DNA of 64,000 nucleotides from Paraburkholderia bryophila (GCF_013409255.1 NZ_JACCAS010000001.1:620001-684000), one strand, 5' to 3'. Counted from the first letter of the stretch, positions 51,862 to 61,220 are shown. Notes: generated from the letters alone by a model not told the origin. Program-made: numbers and translations.

Positions 51862-53211
51862 ATGCGAATCGACAAACCCTTGTGGCACGAGGGCCTGATA
51901 CTCACCCAGCAGCACTTCCAGCAGCAGGAACGTTGGGTGGATTTCGCGCACCGCCAACTCGCATCGGCCGCAGTGTGCGAGCCGTGGGGAACGCTCGGCG
52001 TCGAAATCGACGAAGGGGCTCTCGCCACCGGCCGACTCAAGCTCGCGCGGCTCAAGATTCGCTTTCCTGATGGCACGCCAGTCGATACAACGTTAGCCGG
52101 CGTGTTACCTCCCGCTCGCGACCTGACGCGCGGTATACCGGACGATCTGCAGAGTGTCGTCGTGTACGCCGCCGTACCGCTGCTCAACGCGACCGGCAGC
52201 AACTGCCGTTTTGACGGGACAACACTTGCGCGCCCGCGTCGTTCATACCGCGAGTTTGTTCGCGTCGCGGATCTGAACGGCACAACAGAAGCGGAAATAG
52301 CTGTCGAACGCCATGCCGTGCGACTGCTCTTCGACTTTGAATCACACGCGGACGACACACTGTGTGCAATCGCAAGGCTCGTGCGTGGCGCCGACGGCCA
52401 GTTCCAGCTGGACCCCCGTTACGTGCCGCCGTGCCTGACATTGGCGGCCCACCCGCTGCATCTGGAGCGAATGACGCGACTGGCTGACATCCTGCTCGCG
52501 AAGAGCGAGGCACTCGGCGCGCGCAAAAGAGAACGTATGGAACAGGTGGTTGAATATGGCGTCGCAGACGTCTCCCTGTTCTGGCTTTTGCACAGTATTC
52601 ACAGCTACTGGCCACAACTGAGATTGCTTGCCACGCATTCGAACCAGCCACCTATCCGGCTCTATGACCTGCTCGCGCAGTTGGCAAGCGTGCTGACTAC
52701 GTTTTCGACCGGCGCGCGGCTTACCGACATTCCGGTGTACGACCATGCGCGTCAGAATGAAATCTTCGCGACGCTGGAAACGCTGATCCGCGACCTGCTC
52801 GACGCGATCATTCCGTCGCGCGTCGTCCCGATCGCGCTAACGCGCAAGAACGCCACGACATGGTCCGGTCAGTTCCTCGACGAGCGGCTACTGGCCGGCG
52901 CTGACTACTATCTGTCGGTGAACGCGTCGCTGCCGCCGTTCGAACTTATCGATCAGGTGCTGCGACTGTGCAAGCTCGGCGCGCCCGACGACGTCGACGA
53001 GATTGTCAACGCCGCACTCGCGGGCATTCCTATTAAAGCCGTCCAGCGCGTACCGGCAGCCATTCCAGTACGACTGAACAATCTTTACTTCGCACTTGAC
53101 GCAAACAACCCCGCTTTTGCGAGGATGCTGGCCGCACGCATATGCCAGATTTACCTGTCAAGCTCGGTCCCGGACGCCTCAATCGAGCTCTACGCGGTGC
53201 TTCGTTCATGA
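51862..53211 (+). CDS. tssK: T6SS baseplate protein TssK
   Basis: 449 residues, starting MRIDKPLWHEGLILTQQHFQQQ, the normal TssK opening, with the conserved middle LARPRRSYREFVRV and the shoulder/neck/head layout implied by length. It links the baseplate to the TssL/TssM cytoplasmic domains. First gene of the rightward operon. Its stop overlaps the tssL ATG (ATGA). Confidence 0.95.
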   Translation: MRIDKPLWHEGLILTQQHFQQQERWVDFAHRQLASAAVCEPWGTLGVEIDEGALATGRLKLARLKIRFPDGTPVDTTLAGVLPPARDLTRGIPDDLQSVVVYAAVPLLNATGSNCRFDGTTLARPRRSYREFVRVADLNGTTEAEIAVERHAVRLLFDFESHADDTLCAIARLVRGADGQFQLDPRYVPPCLTLAAHPLHLERMTRLADILLAKSEALGARKRERMEQVVEYGVADVSLFWLLHSIHSYWPQLRLLATHSNQPPIRLYDLLAQLASVLTTFSTGARLTDIPVYDHARQNEIFATLETLIRDLLDAIIPSRVVPIALTRKNATTWSGQFLDERLLAGADYYLSVNASLPPFELIDQVLRLCKLGAPDDVDEIVNAALAGIPIKAVQRVPAAIPVRLNNLYFALDANNPAFARMLAARICQIYLSSSVPDASIELYAVLRS

Positions 53212-53942
53212 GCTATTTCGTTGACGTTTCGCGCGATGTCGCTCTGGTGGAGAGCCAGCCGGCGGCGCATCACGGTTCGGGCGCCAGTATCCGAGCTTTG
53301 CTGCGCGACACCGCGCTGCAGGTAAGCACCCTCAATCAGGGCGGAATAGCCCAGTCCGTGCCGATCCTGCGCAAGCGCTGTCTGGAATTGGTGGCGGTGT
53401 TCGCGGCGACCCTCGAGCAACGCGGCATTGCCGCAGACGTGCGGGAGGACGCGTTGTATGCCCAGTGCGGTTTGCTTGATGAAACGATCCTCAGATATCT
53501 ACCGTTGCACCAAAAGTATCAGTGGGATGCGCAGCCATTGCAGGTCGAGCGGTTCGGTAAGCACAACGCAGGTGACTACGTCTTCGAGCGGCTCACTGAG
53601 CGTATGCGCGAAACGCCGCCGAACATCGATCTGCTCGAGTGCTACTCGGCCGTTCTTGGGCTCGGATTCACGGGGCGTTATACGCGTGAGGGTGAAGAAA
53701 AGCGTGCTGCGTTAATCGTCGCACTCGAAACGCAGATCGCGAAACTTCGCCCTGCGGTAAATCACAGGTTGATCGCAGATCACGGCAGCGTCCGGCCGAC
53801 CGACTGGCTCCACTATGTGTCGCCGTGGGCGATCGCGGGAACGGGTTGTGTGGTTGCGGTGCTCGTCTACTTTGTCTGGAGCCACGCGCTCGACGTTCAA
53901 CTTGCCCATTTGCTCGCCCCACTGCCAGCTGTCAAATCGTGA
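53208..53942 (+). CDS. tssL: T6SS inner-membrane protein TssL (DotU)
   Basis: 244 residues from ATG 53208, overlapping tssK. A DotU cytoplasmic domain (ALYAQCGLLDETILRY and LECYSAVLGLGFTGRYTREG) is followed by one C-terminal helix (about 214-234, WAIAGTGCVVAVLVYFVW). It belongs to the TssJLM membrane complex. The peptidoglycan-binding part found at the end of some TssL proteins is not here but in the next gene, whose ATG overlaps this stop by one base. Confidence 0.94.
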   Translation: MSYFVDVSRDVALVESQPAAHHGSGASIRALLRDTALQVSTLNQGGIAQSVPILRKRCLELVAVFAATLEQRGIAADVREDALYAQCGLLDETILRYLPLHQKYQWDAQPLQVERFGKHNAGDYVFERLTERMRETPPNIDLLECYSAVLGLGFTGRYTREGEEKRAALIVALETQIAKLRPAVNHRLIADHGSVRPTDWLHYVSPWAIAGTGCVVAVLVYFVWSHALDVQLAHLLAPLPAVKS

Positions 53943-55735
53943 TGGCACCGATTGCACCTCTAAGCGTGCTGAAGCGCGTCCCTCTCGCGGGCTTTGGCTA
54001 TCCGTTTCGCCTGATGACCGTCTTCGCGGCCATGTTGGCAATAGCCGACGTCGTTGTGCTGCTACCGGACAGGCGCGTGCTGACGTATTCGCTCTCGGCA
54101 ATTCTGGTGCTGCTTGCGTTGGTGGCGATTGTCGCGCGCACATGGCAACTCGGCCGGATTCGCGCACAGAGCCGGAGCGTGATCGCCGCATTGGGCTCGA
54201 CTACGGCCGATCTCCCGCTTGAGTTACGGCTCGGCCTCCCGTCTGGCTTTGCGCTCGATCTACGCACACGCATGCCACTCGTGATGGTGCTGGGCGATGG
54301 GCTCGCTGACCTGTTCAATCGCGAAGGCCACGAAGAGCGTCTGGCGCATATCGGCGAAGGGGCCATCTGGCTGCGGGTGGACCGGTTGCAGGATCTGCCA
54401 CCGCTAGCGGTTGCCGTCAAACAATGGCGCAACGGCCGCGCACCCGATGGCGTCGTGTTGTCCATCGCACCGGCGCTCCACGCCACAGAAGACACGTTGA
54501 AGCAGCGACTAAGCCTCGCGCGTCAGGCCGTATCCGACGCTTCTCGCATGCTTGGCGCACCGCTGCCCGGCTATATCGCGACGTACCAGCGTCTGACGGC
54601 GACCAACGCTAGCCACGGCGCACCGTCGTGGTACGGCGTATCGTCAGCCACGCGACTTCAAGCCGCGCAGCGCTTCGAAACCGTGATCCGCGCGGCGGAA
54701 ATCGAAGCTCAAATCGAAGCTCAGCAGGCATACGGCGAGGCATACGGCGAGGCGCGCAGCAATCCGATCCCCGCGGCACGCGCGGCGAAGCTTGCCTCGC
54801 TAATCGACTGGACGCATCGCGTGGTGGTCAGCGCACTTGCCGACCGGCGACACCCTGCCACACCATGGGCGCTCTACGGCGCAGCCTGGATTGACTGCGG
54901 ACCGGCAAACCACCCCGGCACGCCGTGGATGCGCGACGTGGAGGTTCGAACCCATATTCAGCCCGCCCCTCTACCTGCGTCGAGTTCACCGTGGCCACTG
55001 CCTCAGCCGTTGCTTGAAGCGCTACCCAAACGCCCGCGGACCTCGCCTCGCCAGACCGCACTGCTACAAGCAGTTGCGCTGCTCGCCGTCGCGATTGCGC
55101 TCGCGATGTGGAGCGCGGCGCACCACAACCAGCGGATATTGACCCGCGTCGGCGCTGAACTGGGTCGGTTTGCCGTAATCCCGGCCACTCACGACGATGC
55201 GCGCCGCGATGCGCTGCAAACCCTCATTGCGGAGCGCGACCAGTTCGACCGGTACGCGCGCACAGGTGTACCGCTGAGTTTGTCATTCGGCATGTATCGG
55301 GGAGCGGAACTGACACCCGTGCTCGACAATGCAATCGCGTCCTATCAGGCGCCGCCTCCACCGCCATCGGTCGTCACGCTCGACAGCATGTCGTTGTTCG
55401 ACAGTGGCAAGTCGGTGCTCAAAGCGGGTTCCACACGCGCGATCGTCGCTGCGCTCGACCTGATCAAAGCGCATCCGGACAAACGGATTCTCGTCGCAGG
55501 CTACACCGACAACGTCGGCAACCCGGACAGCAATCAGAGGTTGTCGGTCGCACGCGCGAGCGCCGTGCGCGACTGGTTGATCAATGCCTCGGGGCTTTCC
55601 GCCACGCGCTTCGCCATTCAGGGCTATGGCGAAACCCGGCCGCTCATGAACAACCGCACCGACACGGGGCGAGCACGAAATCGCCGCGTGGAAATCACTC
55701 TGGTGCCCGACACATCGATCGCGACAGGCACTTGA
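53942..55735 (+). CDS. T6SS OmpA-family membrane protein with a TssM-like domain
   Basis: 597 residues from ATG 53942. Two N-terminal helices (about 20-75, FRLMTVFAAMLAIADVV and LSAILVLLALVAIVART) precede a cytoplasmic region (about 100-260) that reads like the degenerate TssM domain: RTRMPLVMVLGDGLADLF, then RAPDGVVLSIAP and LGAPLPGYIATYQ. A third helix (about 375-395) leads to a periplasmic OmpA C-terminal domain (DSMSLFDSGKSVLKAGS, AGYTDNVGNPDSNQ, GYGETRPLMNN, ARNRRVEI). It should anchor the T6SS complex to peptidoglycan. Tight overlap with tssL supports co-assembly. Confidence 0.88.
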   Translation: MAPIAPLSVLKRVPLAGFGYPFRLMTVFAAMLAIADVVVLLPDRRVLTYSLSAILVLLALVAIVARTWQLGRIRAQSRSVIAALGSTTADLPLELRLGLPSGFALDLRTRMPLVMVLGDGLADLFNREGHEERLAHIGEGAIWLRVDRLQDLPPLAVAVKQWRNGRAPDGVVLSIAPALHATEDTLKQRLSLARQAVSDASRMLGAPLPGYIATYQRLTATNASHGAPSWYGVSSATRLQAAQRFETVIRAAEIEAQIEAQQAYGEAYGEARSNPIPAARAAKLASLIDWTHRVVVSALADRRHPATPWALYGAAWIDCGPANHPGTPWMRDVEVRTHIQPAPLPASSSPWPLPQPLLEALPKRPRTSPRQTALLQAVALLAVAIALAMWSAAHHNQRILTRVGAELGRFAVIPATHDDARRDALQTLIAERDQFDRYARTGVPLSLSFGMYRGAELTPVLDNAIASYQAPPPPPSVVTLDSMSLFDSGKSVLKAGSTRAIVAALDLIKAHPDKRILVAGYTDNVGNPDSNQRLSVARASAVRDWLINASGLSATRFAIQGYGETRPLMNNRTDTGRARNRRVEITLVPDTSIATGT

Positions 55736-55759
55736 ACGCACAAGCAGTTGAACGCACAA

Positions 55760-55840
55760 CGCTCATCGTTTTGAGCGCCCGAAGCAACCTGCTTCCGGAT
55801 ATTTTTATCGCCTGAATCGCCCGAAGCATGCTGCTTCAGG
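55760..55840 (+). repeat. Three small hairpins, two as a direct repeat, in the hcp leader
   Basis: CGCTCA/TGAGCG (55760-55777), then two copies of a 22-base unit CGCCCGAAGCA-N3-TGCTTC-N-GGA at 55777-55798 and 55819-55840. Each copy folds GAAGCA/TGCTTC with a 3-base loop, and the copies are 42 bases apart. They lie between the OmpA-family gene and hcp. Confidence 0.65.
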
Positions 55841-55897
55841 ATTGGAAGGCTCGGACCGAGCGGGCTGTGTTCACAATCATAGAAAAGGAGTCACGCA

Positions 55898-56383
55898 ATG
55901 GCAATTCCCGCATACATGTGGATCAAGGACGATGGTGGCGCCGACATCAAAGGTTCGGTGACCGTGCAGGGACGCGAAGGTAGTGTCGAAATCGTGGCGT
56001 TCGACCACGGTGTGAACATCCCGACCGATTCGAATACCGGCAAGCTGACCGGCACGCGCGTGCACAAACCCATCACCTTGACGAAAGAAACTGACGCGTC
56101 GACGCCGTACTTCTATAAGGCTGTGACGACCGGTCAGACGCTGAAGTCGATCGAAATAAAATGGTATCGAATCGACGACGCGGGCAAGGAAAAGGAATAC
56201 TTCAACACCAGGCTCGACAACGTGAAGGTGGTCGCAGTGAGTCCGAAGATGCTCGACATCAAGAATCCGGCGTACGAGAAACACAACCATCTCGAAGACG
56301 TCGAACTGCGCTACGAAACGATCACCTGGTCGTACAAGGACGGGAACATCATCCACAAGGACACCTGGAACGAACGCTCGTGA
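55898..56383 (+). CDS. hcp: T6SS tube protein Hcp (TssD)
   Basis: 161 residues, MAIPAYMWIKDDGGADIKGS, a standard Hcp1-type start, with VEIVAFDHGVNIPTDSNTGK and HVTLTKETD-like HKPITLTKETDASTPYFYKA. Hexamers stack into the inner tube and can carry small effectors. No fused toxin. It has a strong ribosome site GGAG 7 bases before ATG. The 162-base leader with hairpins separates it from the upstream gene and may allow higher hcp expression than the rest of the operon. Confidence 0.97.
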   Translation: MAIPAYMWIKDDGGADIKGSVTVQGREGSVEIVAFDHGVNIPTDSNTGKLTGTRVHKPITLTKETDASTPYFYKAVTTGQTLKSIEIKWYRIDDAGKEKEYFNTRLDNVKVVAVSPKMLDIKNPAYEKHNHLEDVELRYETITWSYKDGNIIHKDTWNERS

Positions 56384-56515
56384 CGCGGCGATCGTCAGAC
56401 TGGTTATCGGTTCAATCAGCCGCAATCCAACAGCCACAATCCGATCACCCGTCCGCTTCACACGCCGATCTTTTCATTCACGCTTCAGTTCAGCTAACGC
56501 CTGAGTACGCACACC

Positions 56516-56974
56516 ATGCCAACCGGCCCATCCCTATACGACATGCTGCTTGGCCACATCGGCGGCGAACCGCTCAGCGCGCACAGCGCCCCGACGCTAG
56601 AAGTCATGAGCGTCATGCGTAACGTCGAGCGGATTCTGAACACGCGAGCCGGATCACTCAAGCACGTGCCGAGTTTTGGGCTGCCCGATCTGACGAATAT
56701 CTACAAGGCGCTGCCGGCTTCCGTGCATCTTCTCAAGCAACAGATGGAAGCCACGCTGCTCGCTTTCGAACCGCGAATCGGGTCGATCGACATAGAAATC
56801 GACGACAACGATCTCGACGAGGACCCTGATCCAGGCATCACGGTGCGTTACGTGATGACCTGTCATCTGAGGAAGACCGGGCTTGTGCGCTTCGGCACGT
56901 ATTTCGGACCAACGGGACGCCTGCGTCTCGAGCGCAAACCACCGCAACGCGACGAAAACCGGAAACCACGATGA
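56516..56974 (+). CDS. tssE: T6SS baseplate protein TssE
   Basis: 152 residues, gp25-like. Conserved stretches: VERILNTRAGSLKHVPSFGLPDL and the later QQMEATLLAFEPRIGSIDIE. It starts sheath assembly at the baseplate. Start ATG 56516; the upstream 132 bases hold no feature I recognise. It is the last T6SS gene on this side; the next gene reads leftward. No tssH/clpV follows. Confidence 0.93.
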   Translation: MPTGPSLYDMLLGHIGGEPLSAHSAPTLEVMSVMRNVERILNTRAGSLKHVPSFGLPDLTNIYKALPASVHLLKQQMEATLLAFEPRIGSIDIEIDDNDLDEDPDPGITVRYVMTCHLRKTGLVRFGTYFGPTGRLRLERKPPQRDENRKPR

Positions 56975-57020
56975 ACCAATATCAAGCAACATCACGGCCG
57001 GCGCGCGAAGCGCTTAGACA

Positions 57021-57365
57021 TCAGCAGGGAAACGCCGCCTGCAGTGAACGAAGGATCGCAAGGCCGACCGGAAAATCGTCGGAAATACCGGGATGGTTGG
57101 TGAAGAACTCGTCGAGCAATGGGTAGACGTTCTGGTTGCCGATGGCAAGGTCGGTCGGCGGACAAAACAGCGGCGCGCGTTTCTTCGCGACCAGATCGCC
57201 GTTCGCCCAACCCAGCGCGTTGATCGTGCCGGTAATGTAGGCCGCGTAGACCGAGTTGTTATCCGTATGAGCCCATTTCCGGTATTGGGCGGCCGTCATC
57301 TCGGCGTTCGCGTTGAGAGTGAAACACGCTGTCAGCAGTGCCAGCGCCAATGTCGATACCCGCAT
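57021..57365 (-). CDS. Rap1a/Tai-like secreted protein, candidate orphan immunity protein
   Basis: 114 residues from ATG 57365 (MRVSTLALALLTACFTLNANA), a Sec signal peptide cleaved before EMTAAQ. The mature part fits the Rap1a/Tai pattern from memory: a helix ending YITGTINALGWANGD, then FCPPTDLAIGNQNVYPLLDEFF, NHPGISDDFP, and a C-terminal AILRSLQAAFPC, with two Cys placed to pair. Family members are periplasmic and some neutralise T6SS amidases. No cognate effector gene is adjacent. It ends 47 bases after tssE, convergent with it. Confidence 0.72.
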   Translation of the reverse strand: MRVSTLALALLTACFTLNANAEMTAAQYRKWAHTDNNSVYAAYITGTINALGWANGDLVAKKRAPLFCPPTDLAIGNQNVYPLLDEFFTNHPGISDDFPVGLAILRSLQAAFPC

Positions 57366-57593
57366 CGTTGAACCTTCAGGCTGTGTCGCAAAAACGGCCA
57401 TTGTAGGCGAGCCGGGTCTTACCGCGCAGATGCCCGACCTAAAGAGGATTCCGCAAGCATTACATTGGGTTTTTGTAAGCGGCGCAAAGTTCCACTCCGC
57501 TACTACGAAACGTACCGGGACCTGCGCTCAGGTCTCGAAAGAGAGGAAGAGATAGAAAGAAAGTCGGCCGCCACGCTCAACGCATTGCGCGCC

Positions 57594-58217
57594 TTACGGC
57601 GTGCCGTTACGGCAATACTTGCGGTAGCCGTCACGCGTGGCGAGGCGCGCCATATAGGCCGTGACCGCGGGAAAGTCGTCATGCTGCAGCGGCGTCTCCA
57701 GCCAGCGGTTGATCGACAGCGCGATCGGAATGTCGGCGAGCGAAAACGAAGGCCCCGCGATAAACCCACCCGTTTGCGCCAGTTGCTGGTCCACCAGTCC
57801 CATCTGCCGCGCCCAATTCGCACGCGACAGTTCGATCTGCCCCGGGTCCTGATGGAGCGGCGACCGCCTGACGAGCGCCAGAAACGCGTAGCTCCACGCG
57901 CGGTTCAACTCGCTCGCCTGCCAGTCGATCCATTGGTCGCAACGCGCGCGGGCGCAGGGATCGGCTGGGTAGAGCAACTCGCCGTGATAACGGCCGGCAA
58001 GGTAGCGGATGATCGAATTCGATTCCCACAGCACGAAGTCACCGTCTTTGATCACGGGGACCATCGCATTGGGGTTCAGCGCGAGAAATTCAGGCACATC
58101 GGTAGCGCGGAAGCCGGCGCCCCAGTCCTCCTGTTCGAACGCCAAACCGAGTTCGGCGCAAGTCCACAGCACCTTTCGGACGTTAATCGATGAAGTCTTG
58201 CCGAGTATTTTTAGCAT
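57594..58217 (-). CDS. Glutathione S-transferase
   Basis: The 207-residue cytosolic enzyme starts [18 protein letters not shown], an N-terminal thioredoxin fold with a Ser (S9/S10) as likely catalytic residue, [21 protein letters not shown] as the glutathione-binding cis-Pro and Glu-Ser block, and the helical C-terminal domain from about residue 90 ([27 protein letters not shown]). It conjugates or reduces an unknown electrophile. Alone; reads divergently from puuA. Confidence 0.93.
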   Translation of the reverse strand: MLKILGKTSSINVRKVLWTCAELGLAFEQEDWGAGFRATDVPEFLALNPNAMVPVIKDGDFVLWESNSIIRYLAGRYHGELLYPADPCARARCDQWIDWQASELNRAWSYAFLALVRRSPLHQDPGQIELSRANWARQMGLVDQQLAQTGGFIAGPSFSLADIPIALSINRWLETPLQHDDFPAVTAYMARLATRDGYRKYCRNGTP

Positions 58218-58376
58218 GGTTCAAAGCGTAGCGACGATTCGCCATCAACAACATGGACAGTTCGCCAGCGCCCCACCAGGCCAGCGCAACTCAGTGCAAC
58301 TCAACACAACCCAACGCCAGCCCGGCGCCATTTTGATCAACCCTGCCCACCCAAAACCCAAAATCCATGCGATGAT

Positions 58377-59813
58377 TTGATCAAATCTCACAATGCAAAA
58401 AAGACGCAGTATCCCGACCGGGCAGCGCGACGCGCCGCCTTCATCAACCGACTGGAGTCCATCTTGCCAAGCGACCTACGCGACGACCTGCGCGAATTTC
58501 TGGAGCATCACCGAATCCATGAAGTGGAATGCGTGATACCGGACATGACGGGCGTCGCACGCGGCAAGATCGTGCCGAAGAACCTGTTCCTCGCGCAGGG
58601 CAAGATGCACATGTCGAACGCGCTGCTGATGATCACCGTCAACGGCGAGTTCGCGGATTTCGAGCGCTTTGTGGGGCCGAGCGATCCCGACATGGTGTGC
58701 ATCCCCGATCCGAACACGGTGCGGCTCGTGCCGTGGGCGATCGAACAGGTCGCGGTGGTGATTCACGATTGCGTCGGACTCGACGGTCAGCCGATCGGCA
58801 TCTCGCCGCGCGCGGTCCTGCGGCGCGTGCTCAAGCTTTATGAGGAACGCGGCTGGCGGCCGGTGGTGGCACCGGAGATGGAGTTCTACCTGATCGCGCA
58901 AAACAAGAATCCGCACGAACCGCTGCGCCCGCCGCTCGGTCGCGCGGGTCGCCACGAGGCGGGCCGCCAGTCTTTTTCGATCGATGCGGTCAACGAATTC
59001 GATCCGTTCTTCCAGGATCTGTCGCGTTTCTGCGAGATGACGCAGCTCGGCGTCGAAACGCTGGTGCATGAAGTCGGCGCCGGCCAGATGGAGATCAACT
59101 TTTCGCACGGCGACGCGCTCGATCTCGCCGACCGCGTGTTCCTGTTCAAACGCGCAGTGCGCGAAACCGCGTACCGGCACGGCATTTTCGCCACCTTCAT
59201 GGCCAAGCCGATGGAGCAGGAACCGGGTAGCGCAATGCATATTCATCAGAGCATCGTCGATCGTGAAAGCGGACGGAATATCTTTTCGCAGCCGGACGGC
59301 TCGGCGAGTCCGCTGTTCTTCAACTACATCGGCGGCTTGCAGAAGTACATGCCGCAAGCCATGCCGATGTTCGCGCCGTACGTGAATTCATACCGGCGCC
59401 TGTCGCGCTTCACCGCTGCGCCGATCAACGTGCGCTGGGGCTACGACAACCGCACCTGCGGCATCCGCGTGCCGAACTCCGATGCCGACGGCAGACGGCT
59501 CGAGAACCGCGTGCCGGGCGTCGACGTGAACCCGTATCTGGCCATGGCCGCTACCCTCGCCTGCGGCTATCTCGGCATGGTGGAACAGCAGGAAGCCTCG
59601 GCGCCGATGGTAGAAAGCGCGTACGACCTCGAGTACGAATTGCCGCGCGGCCTGGAAGACGCGCTCAAGGCGCTGATGAAATGCGCCGAACTCGCCGATG
59701 TATTGGGCGAGAGTTTCGTGCATGCCTATTGCTCGGTGAAGGAAAAGGAATTCGAGACCTTCTCGCAAGGCATCACCGCGTGGGAACGCGAGCATCTGCA
59801 ACTGCTCGTCTGA
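58377..59813 (+). CDS. puuA: Glutamine synthetase family, gamma-glutamylputrescine synthetase-like
   Basis: 478 residues. The N-terminal beta-grasp part (HHRIHEVECVIPDMTGVARGK) and the catalytic domain (APEMEFYL, GAGQMEINFSHGDAL, SAMHIHQSI, NVRWGYDNRTCGIRVP, LENRVPG) fit the PuuA/GlnA3 group rather than housekeeping GlnA. It should ligate Glu to putrescine or another amine with ATP. The start is unclear: TTG 58377 is the first in frame, and a later TTG near 58464 (LPSDLRDDL) is possible. Followed 21 bases on by an aminotransferase gene and then GntR, a likely amine-catabolic operon. Confidence 0.88.
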   Translation: MIKSHNAKKTQYPDRAARRAAFINRLESILPSDLRDDLREFLEHHRIHEVECVIPDMTGVARGKIVPKNLFLAQGKMHMSNALLMITVNGEFADFERFVGPSDPDMVCIPDPNTVRLVPWAIEQVAVVIHDCVGLDGQPIGISPRAVLRRVLKLYEERGWRPVVAPEMEFYLIAQNKNPHEPLRPPLGRAGRHEAGRQSFSIDAVNEFDPFFQDLSRFCEMTQLGVETLVHEVGAGQMEINFSHGDALDLADRVFLFKRAVRETAYRHGIFATFMAKPMEQEPGSAMHIHQSIVDRESGRNIFSQPDGSASPLFFNYIGGLQKYMPQAMPMFAPYVNSYRRLSRFTAAPINVRWGYDNRTCGIRVPNSDADGRRLENRVPGVDVNPYLAMAATLACGYLGMVEQQEASAPMVESAYDLEYELPRGLEDALKALMKCAELADVLGESFVHAYCSVKEKEFETFSQGITAWEREHLQLLV

Positions 59814-59834
59814 ACGTCTGAACGCGGGCCGCGC

Positions 59835-61220
59835 ATGAACCCCTCATTGGAGAGTCAGCCCTTGAATACCCGTCACGGCATCAACTGGGCGCGGGCGCAG
59901 GCGATTGCACAGCGCGAGCGTCGCGCGTTCGTCGAGGCCATGCCGACCTCGCGCGCGCTGTCCGAACGCGCGGCGCGCCATCTGCTGTTCGGCGTCCCGC
60001 TGCACTGGATGAACGACTGGTCCACGCCCTTCTCGCTGTACGTGGATGAAGCGCGCGGCGCGTCGTTCACGGACGTGGACGGTCATCGCTACGCCGACTT
60101 CTGCCTCGGCGACACCGGCGCGATGTTCGGCCACTCGCCGCCGCCCGTGGCGCGCGCGCTGGCCACGCAGGCCGCGCGCGGCTTGACCACGATGCTGCCG
60201 GGCGAAGACGCCGCGTGGGTCGGCGAAGAACTCGCGCGGCGCTTCGGGCTGCCCTACTGGCAGTTCGCGATGACCGCGAGCGACGCCAACCGCTTCGCGC
60301 TGCGCTGGGCGCGCGCGGCGACCGGCCGCAAGCAGATCGTCATTTTCAACGGCTGCTATCACGGCACGGTGGACGACGTGTTCGTCGACCTCGTCGACGG
60401 CAAACCGGCGCAGCGCGACAGTCTGATCGGCCAGGTGCACGACCTGCTTGAGGCTACCCGGGTGATCGAATTCAACGACCTCGCCGCGCTGGAACACGCG
60501 CTGAAAGACGGCGACGTCGCCTGCGTGCTCGCCGAACCGGCCATGACCAACATCGGCATGGTGCTGCCCGAGTCGGACTACTGGCGCCAGGCGCAGGCGC
60601 TGATGCGGCACTACGGCACGCTGCTCGCGATCGACGAGACGCACACCATCAGTTGCGGACCGGGCGGATATACGAAAGCGCACGGGCTCGAACCCGACCT
60701 GTTCGTGCTCGGCAAGCCGGTGGGCGGCGGTTTTCCGTGCGCGGTGTACGGCTTTAGCGCGGAGCTTGCCGAACGCGCGCAGCGCGCCAAGCGCGACGCG
60801 CCGCCGGGCCATTCGGGCATCGGCACCACGCTCACCGCGAACATGCTGGCCATGAGCGCGATCCGCGCCACGCTCGCCGAGGTGATGACCGACGCCGCCT
60901 ACGCGTACATGTTCGCGCTCGCCGAGCGCATCGAGAGCGGGCTTCGGGACGTGATCGCGCGGCACGGGCTCGCATGGTGCGTGACGCGGGTGGGCGCGCG
61001 CAGCGAATTCCAGTTCATGCCGCAGCCGCCGCGCAACGGCACCGAAGCCGGACGGCAACTCGACCCCGAACTCGAGCAGATCGTGCACCTTTACCTGCTT
61101 AATCGCGGCGTGTTGATTACGCCGTTTCACAACATGATTCTGGTGTGTCCCGATACGTCGTTGCAAGACGTGGACCGGTTGATCGGCGCGTTCGACGATT
61201 GCCTTGGCGAATTGGTGTGA
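59835..61220 (+). CDS. Class III PLP-dependent aminotransferase (GSA-aminotransferase-like)
   Basis: 461 residues. Family marks: YADFCLGDTGAMFGHSPP near residue 88, NGCYHGTVDD, LLAIDETHTI with the PLP-ring Asp, and FVLGKPVGGGFPCAVYG with the Schiff-base Lys near 290. It resembles glutamate-1-semialdehyde aminomutase-type enzymes; by context it probably acts on a gamma-glutamyl amine or amino acid rather than in haem synthesis (inference). It begins 21 bases after puuA, ATG 59835. Confidence 0.9.
   Translation: MNPSLESQPLNTRHGINWARAQAIAQRERRAFVEAMPTSRALSERAARHLLFGVPLHWMNDWSTPFSLYVDEARGASFTDVDGHRYADFCLGDTGAMFGHSPPPVARALATQAARGLTTMLPGEDAAWVGEELARRFGLPYWQFAMTASDANRFALRWARAATGRKQIVIFNGCYHGTVDDVFVDLVDGKPAQRDSLIGQVHDLLEATRVIEFNDLAALEHALKDGDVACVLAEPAMTNIGMVLPESDYWRQAQALMRHYGTLLAIDETHTISCGPGGYTKAHGLEPDLFVLGKPVGGGFPCAVYGFSAELAERAQRAKRDAPPGHSGIGTTLTANMLAMSAIRATLAEVMTDAAYAYMFALAERIESGLRDVIARHGLAWCVTRVGARSEFQFMPQPPRNGTEAGRQLDPELEQIVHLYLLNRGVLITPFHNMILVCPDTSLQDVDRLIGAFDDCLGELV

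Noticed and set aside
54700..54780. Repeat EAQIEAQQAYGEAYGEA in the OmpA-family protein as a mobile repeat
   Set aside because: It is a short in-frame helical repeat inside a conserved gene; no sign of an element.
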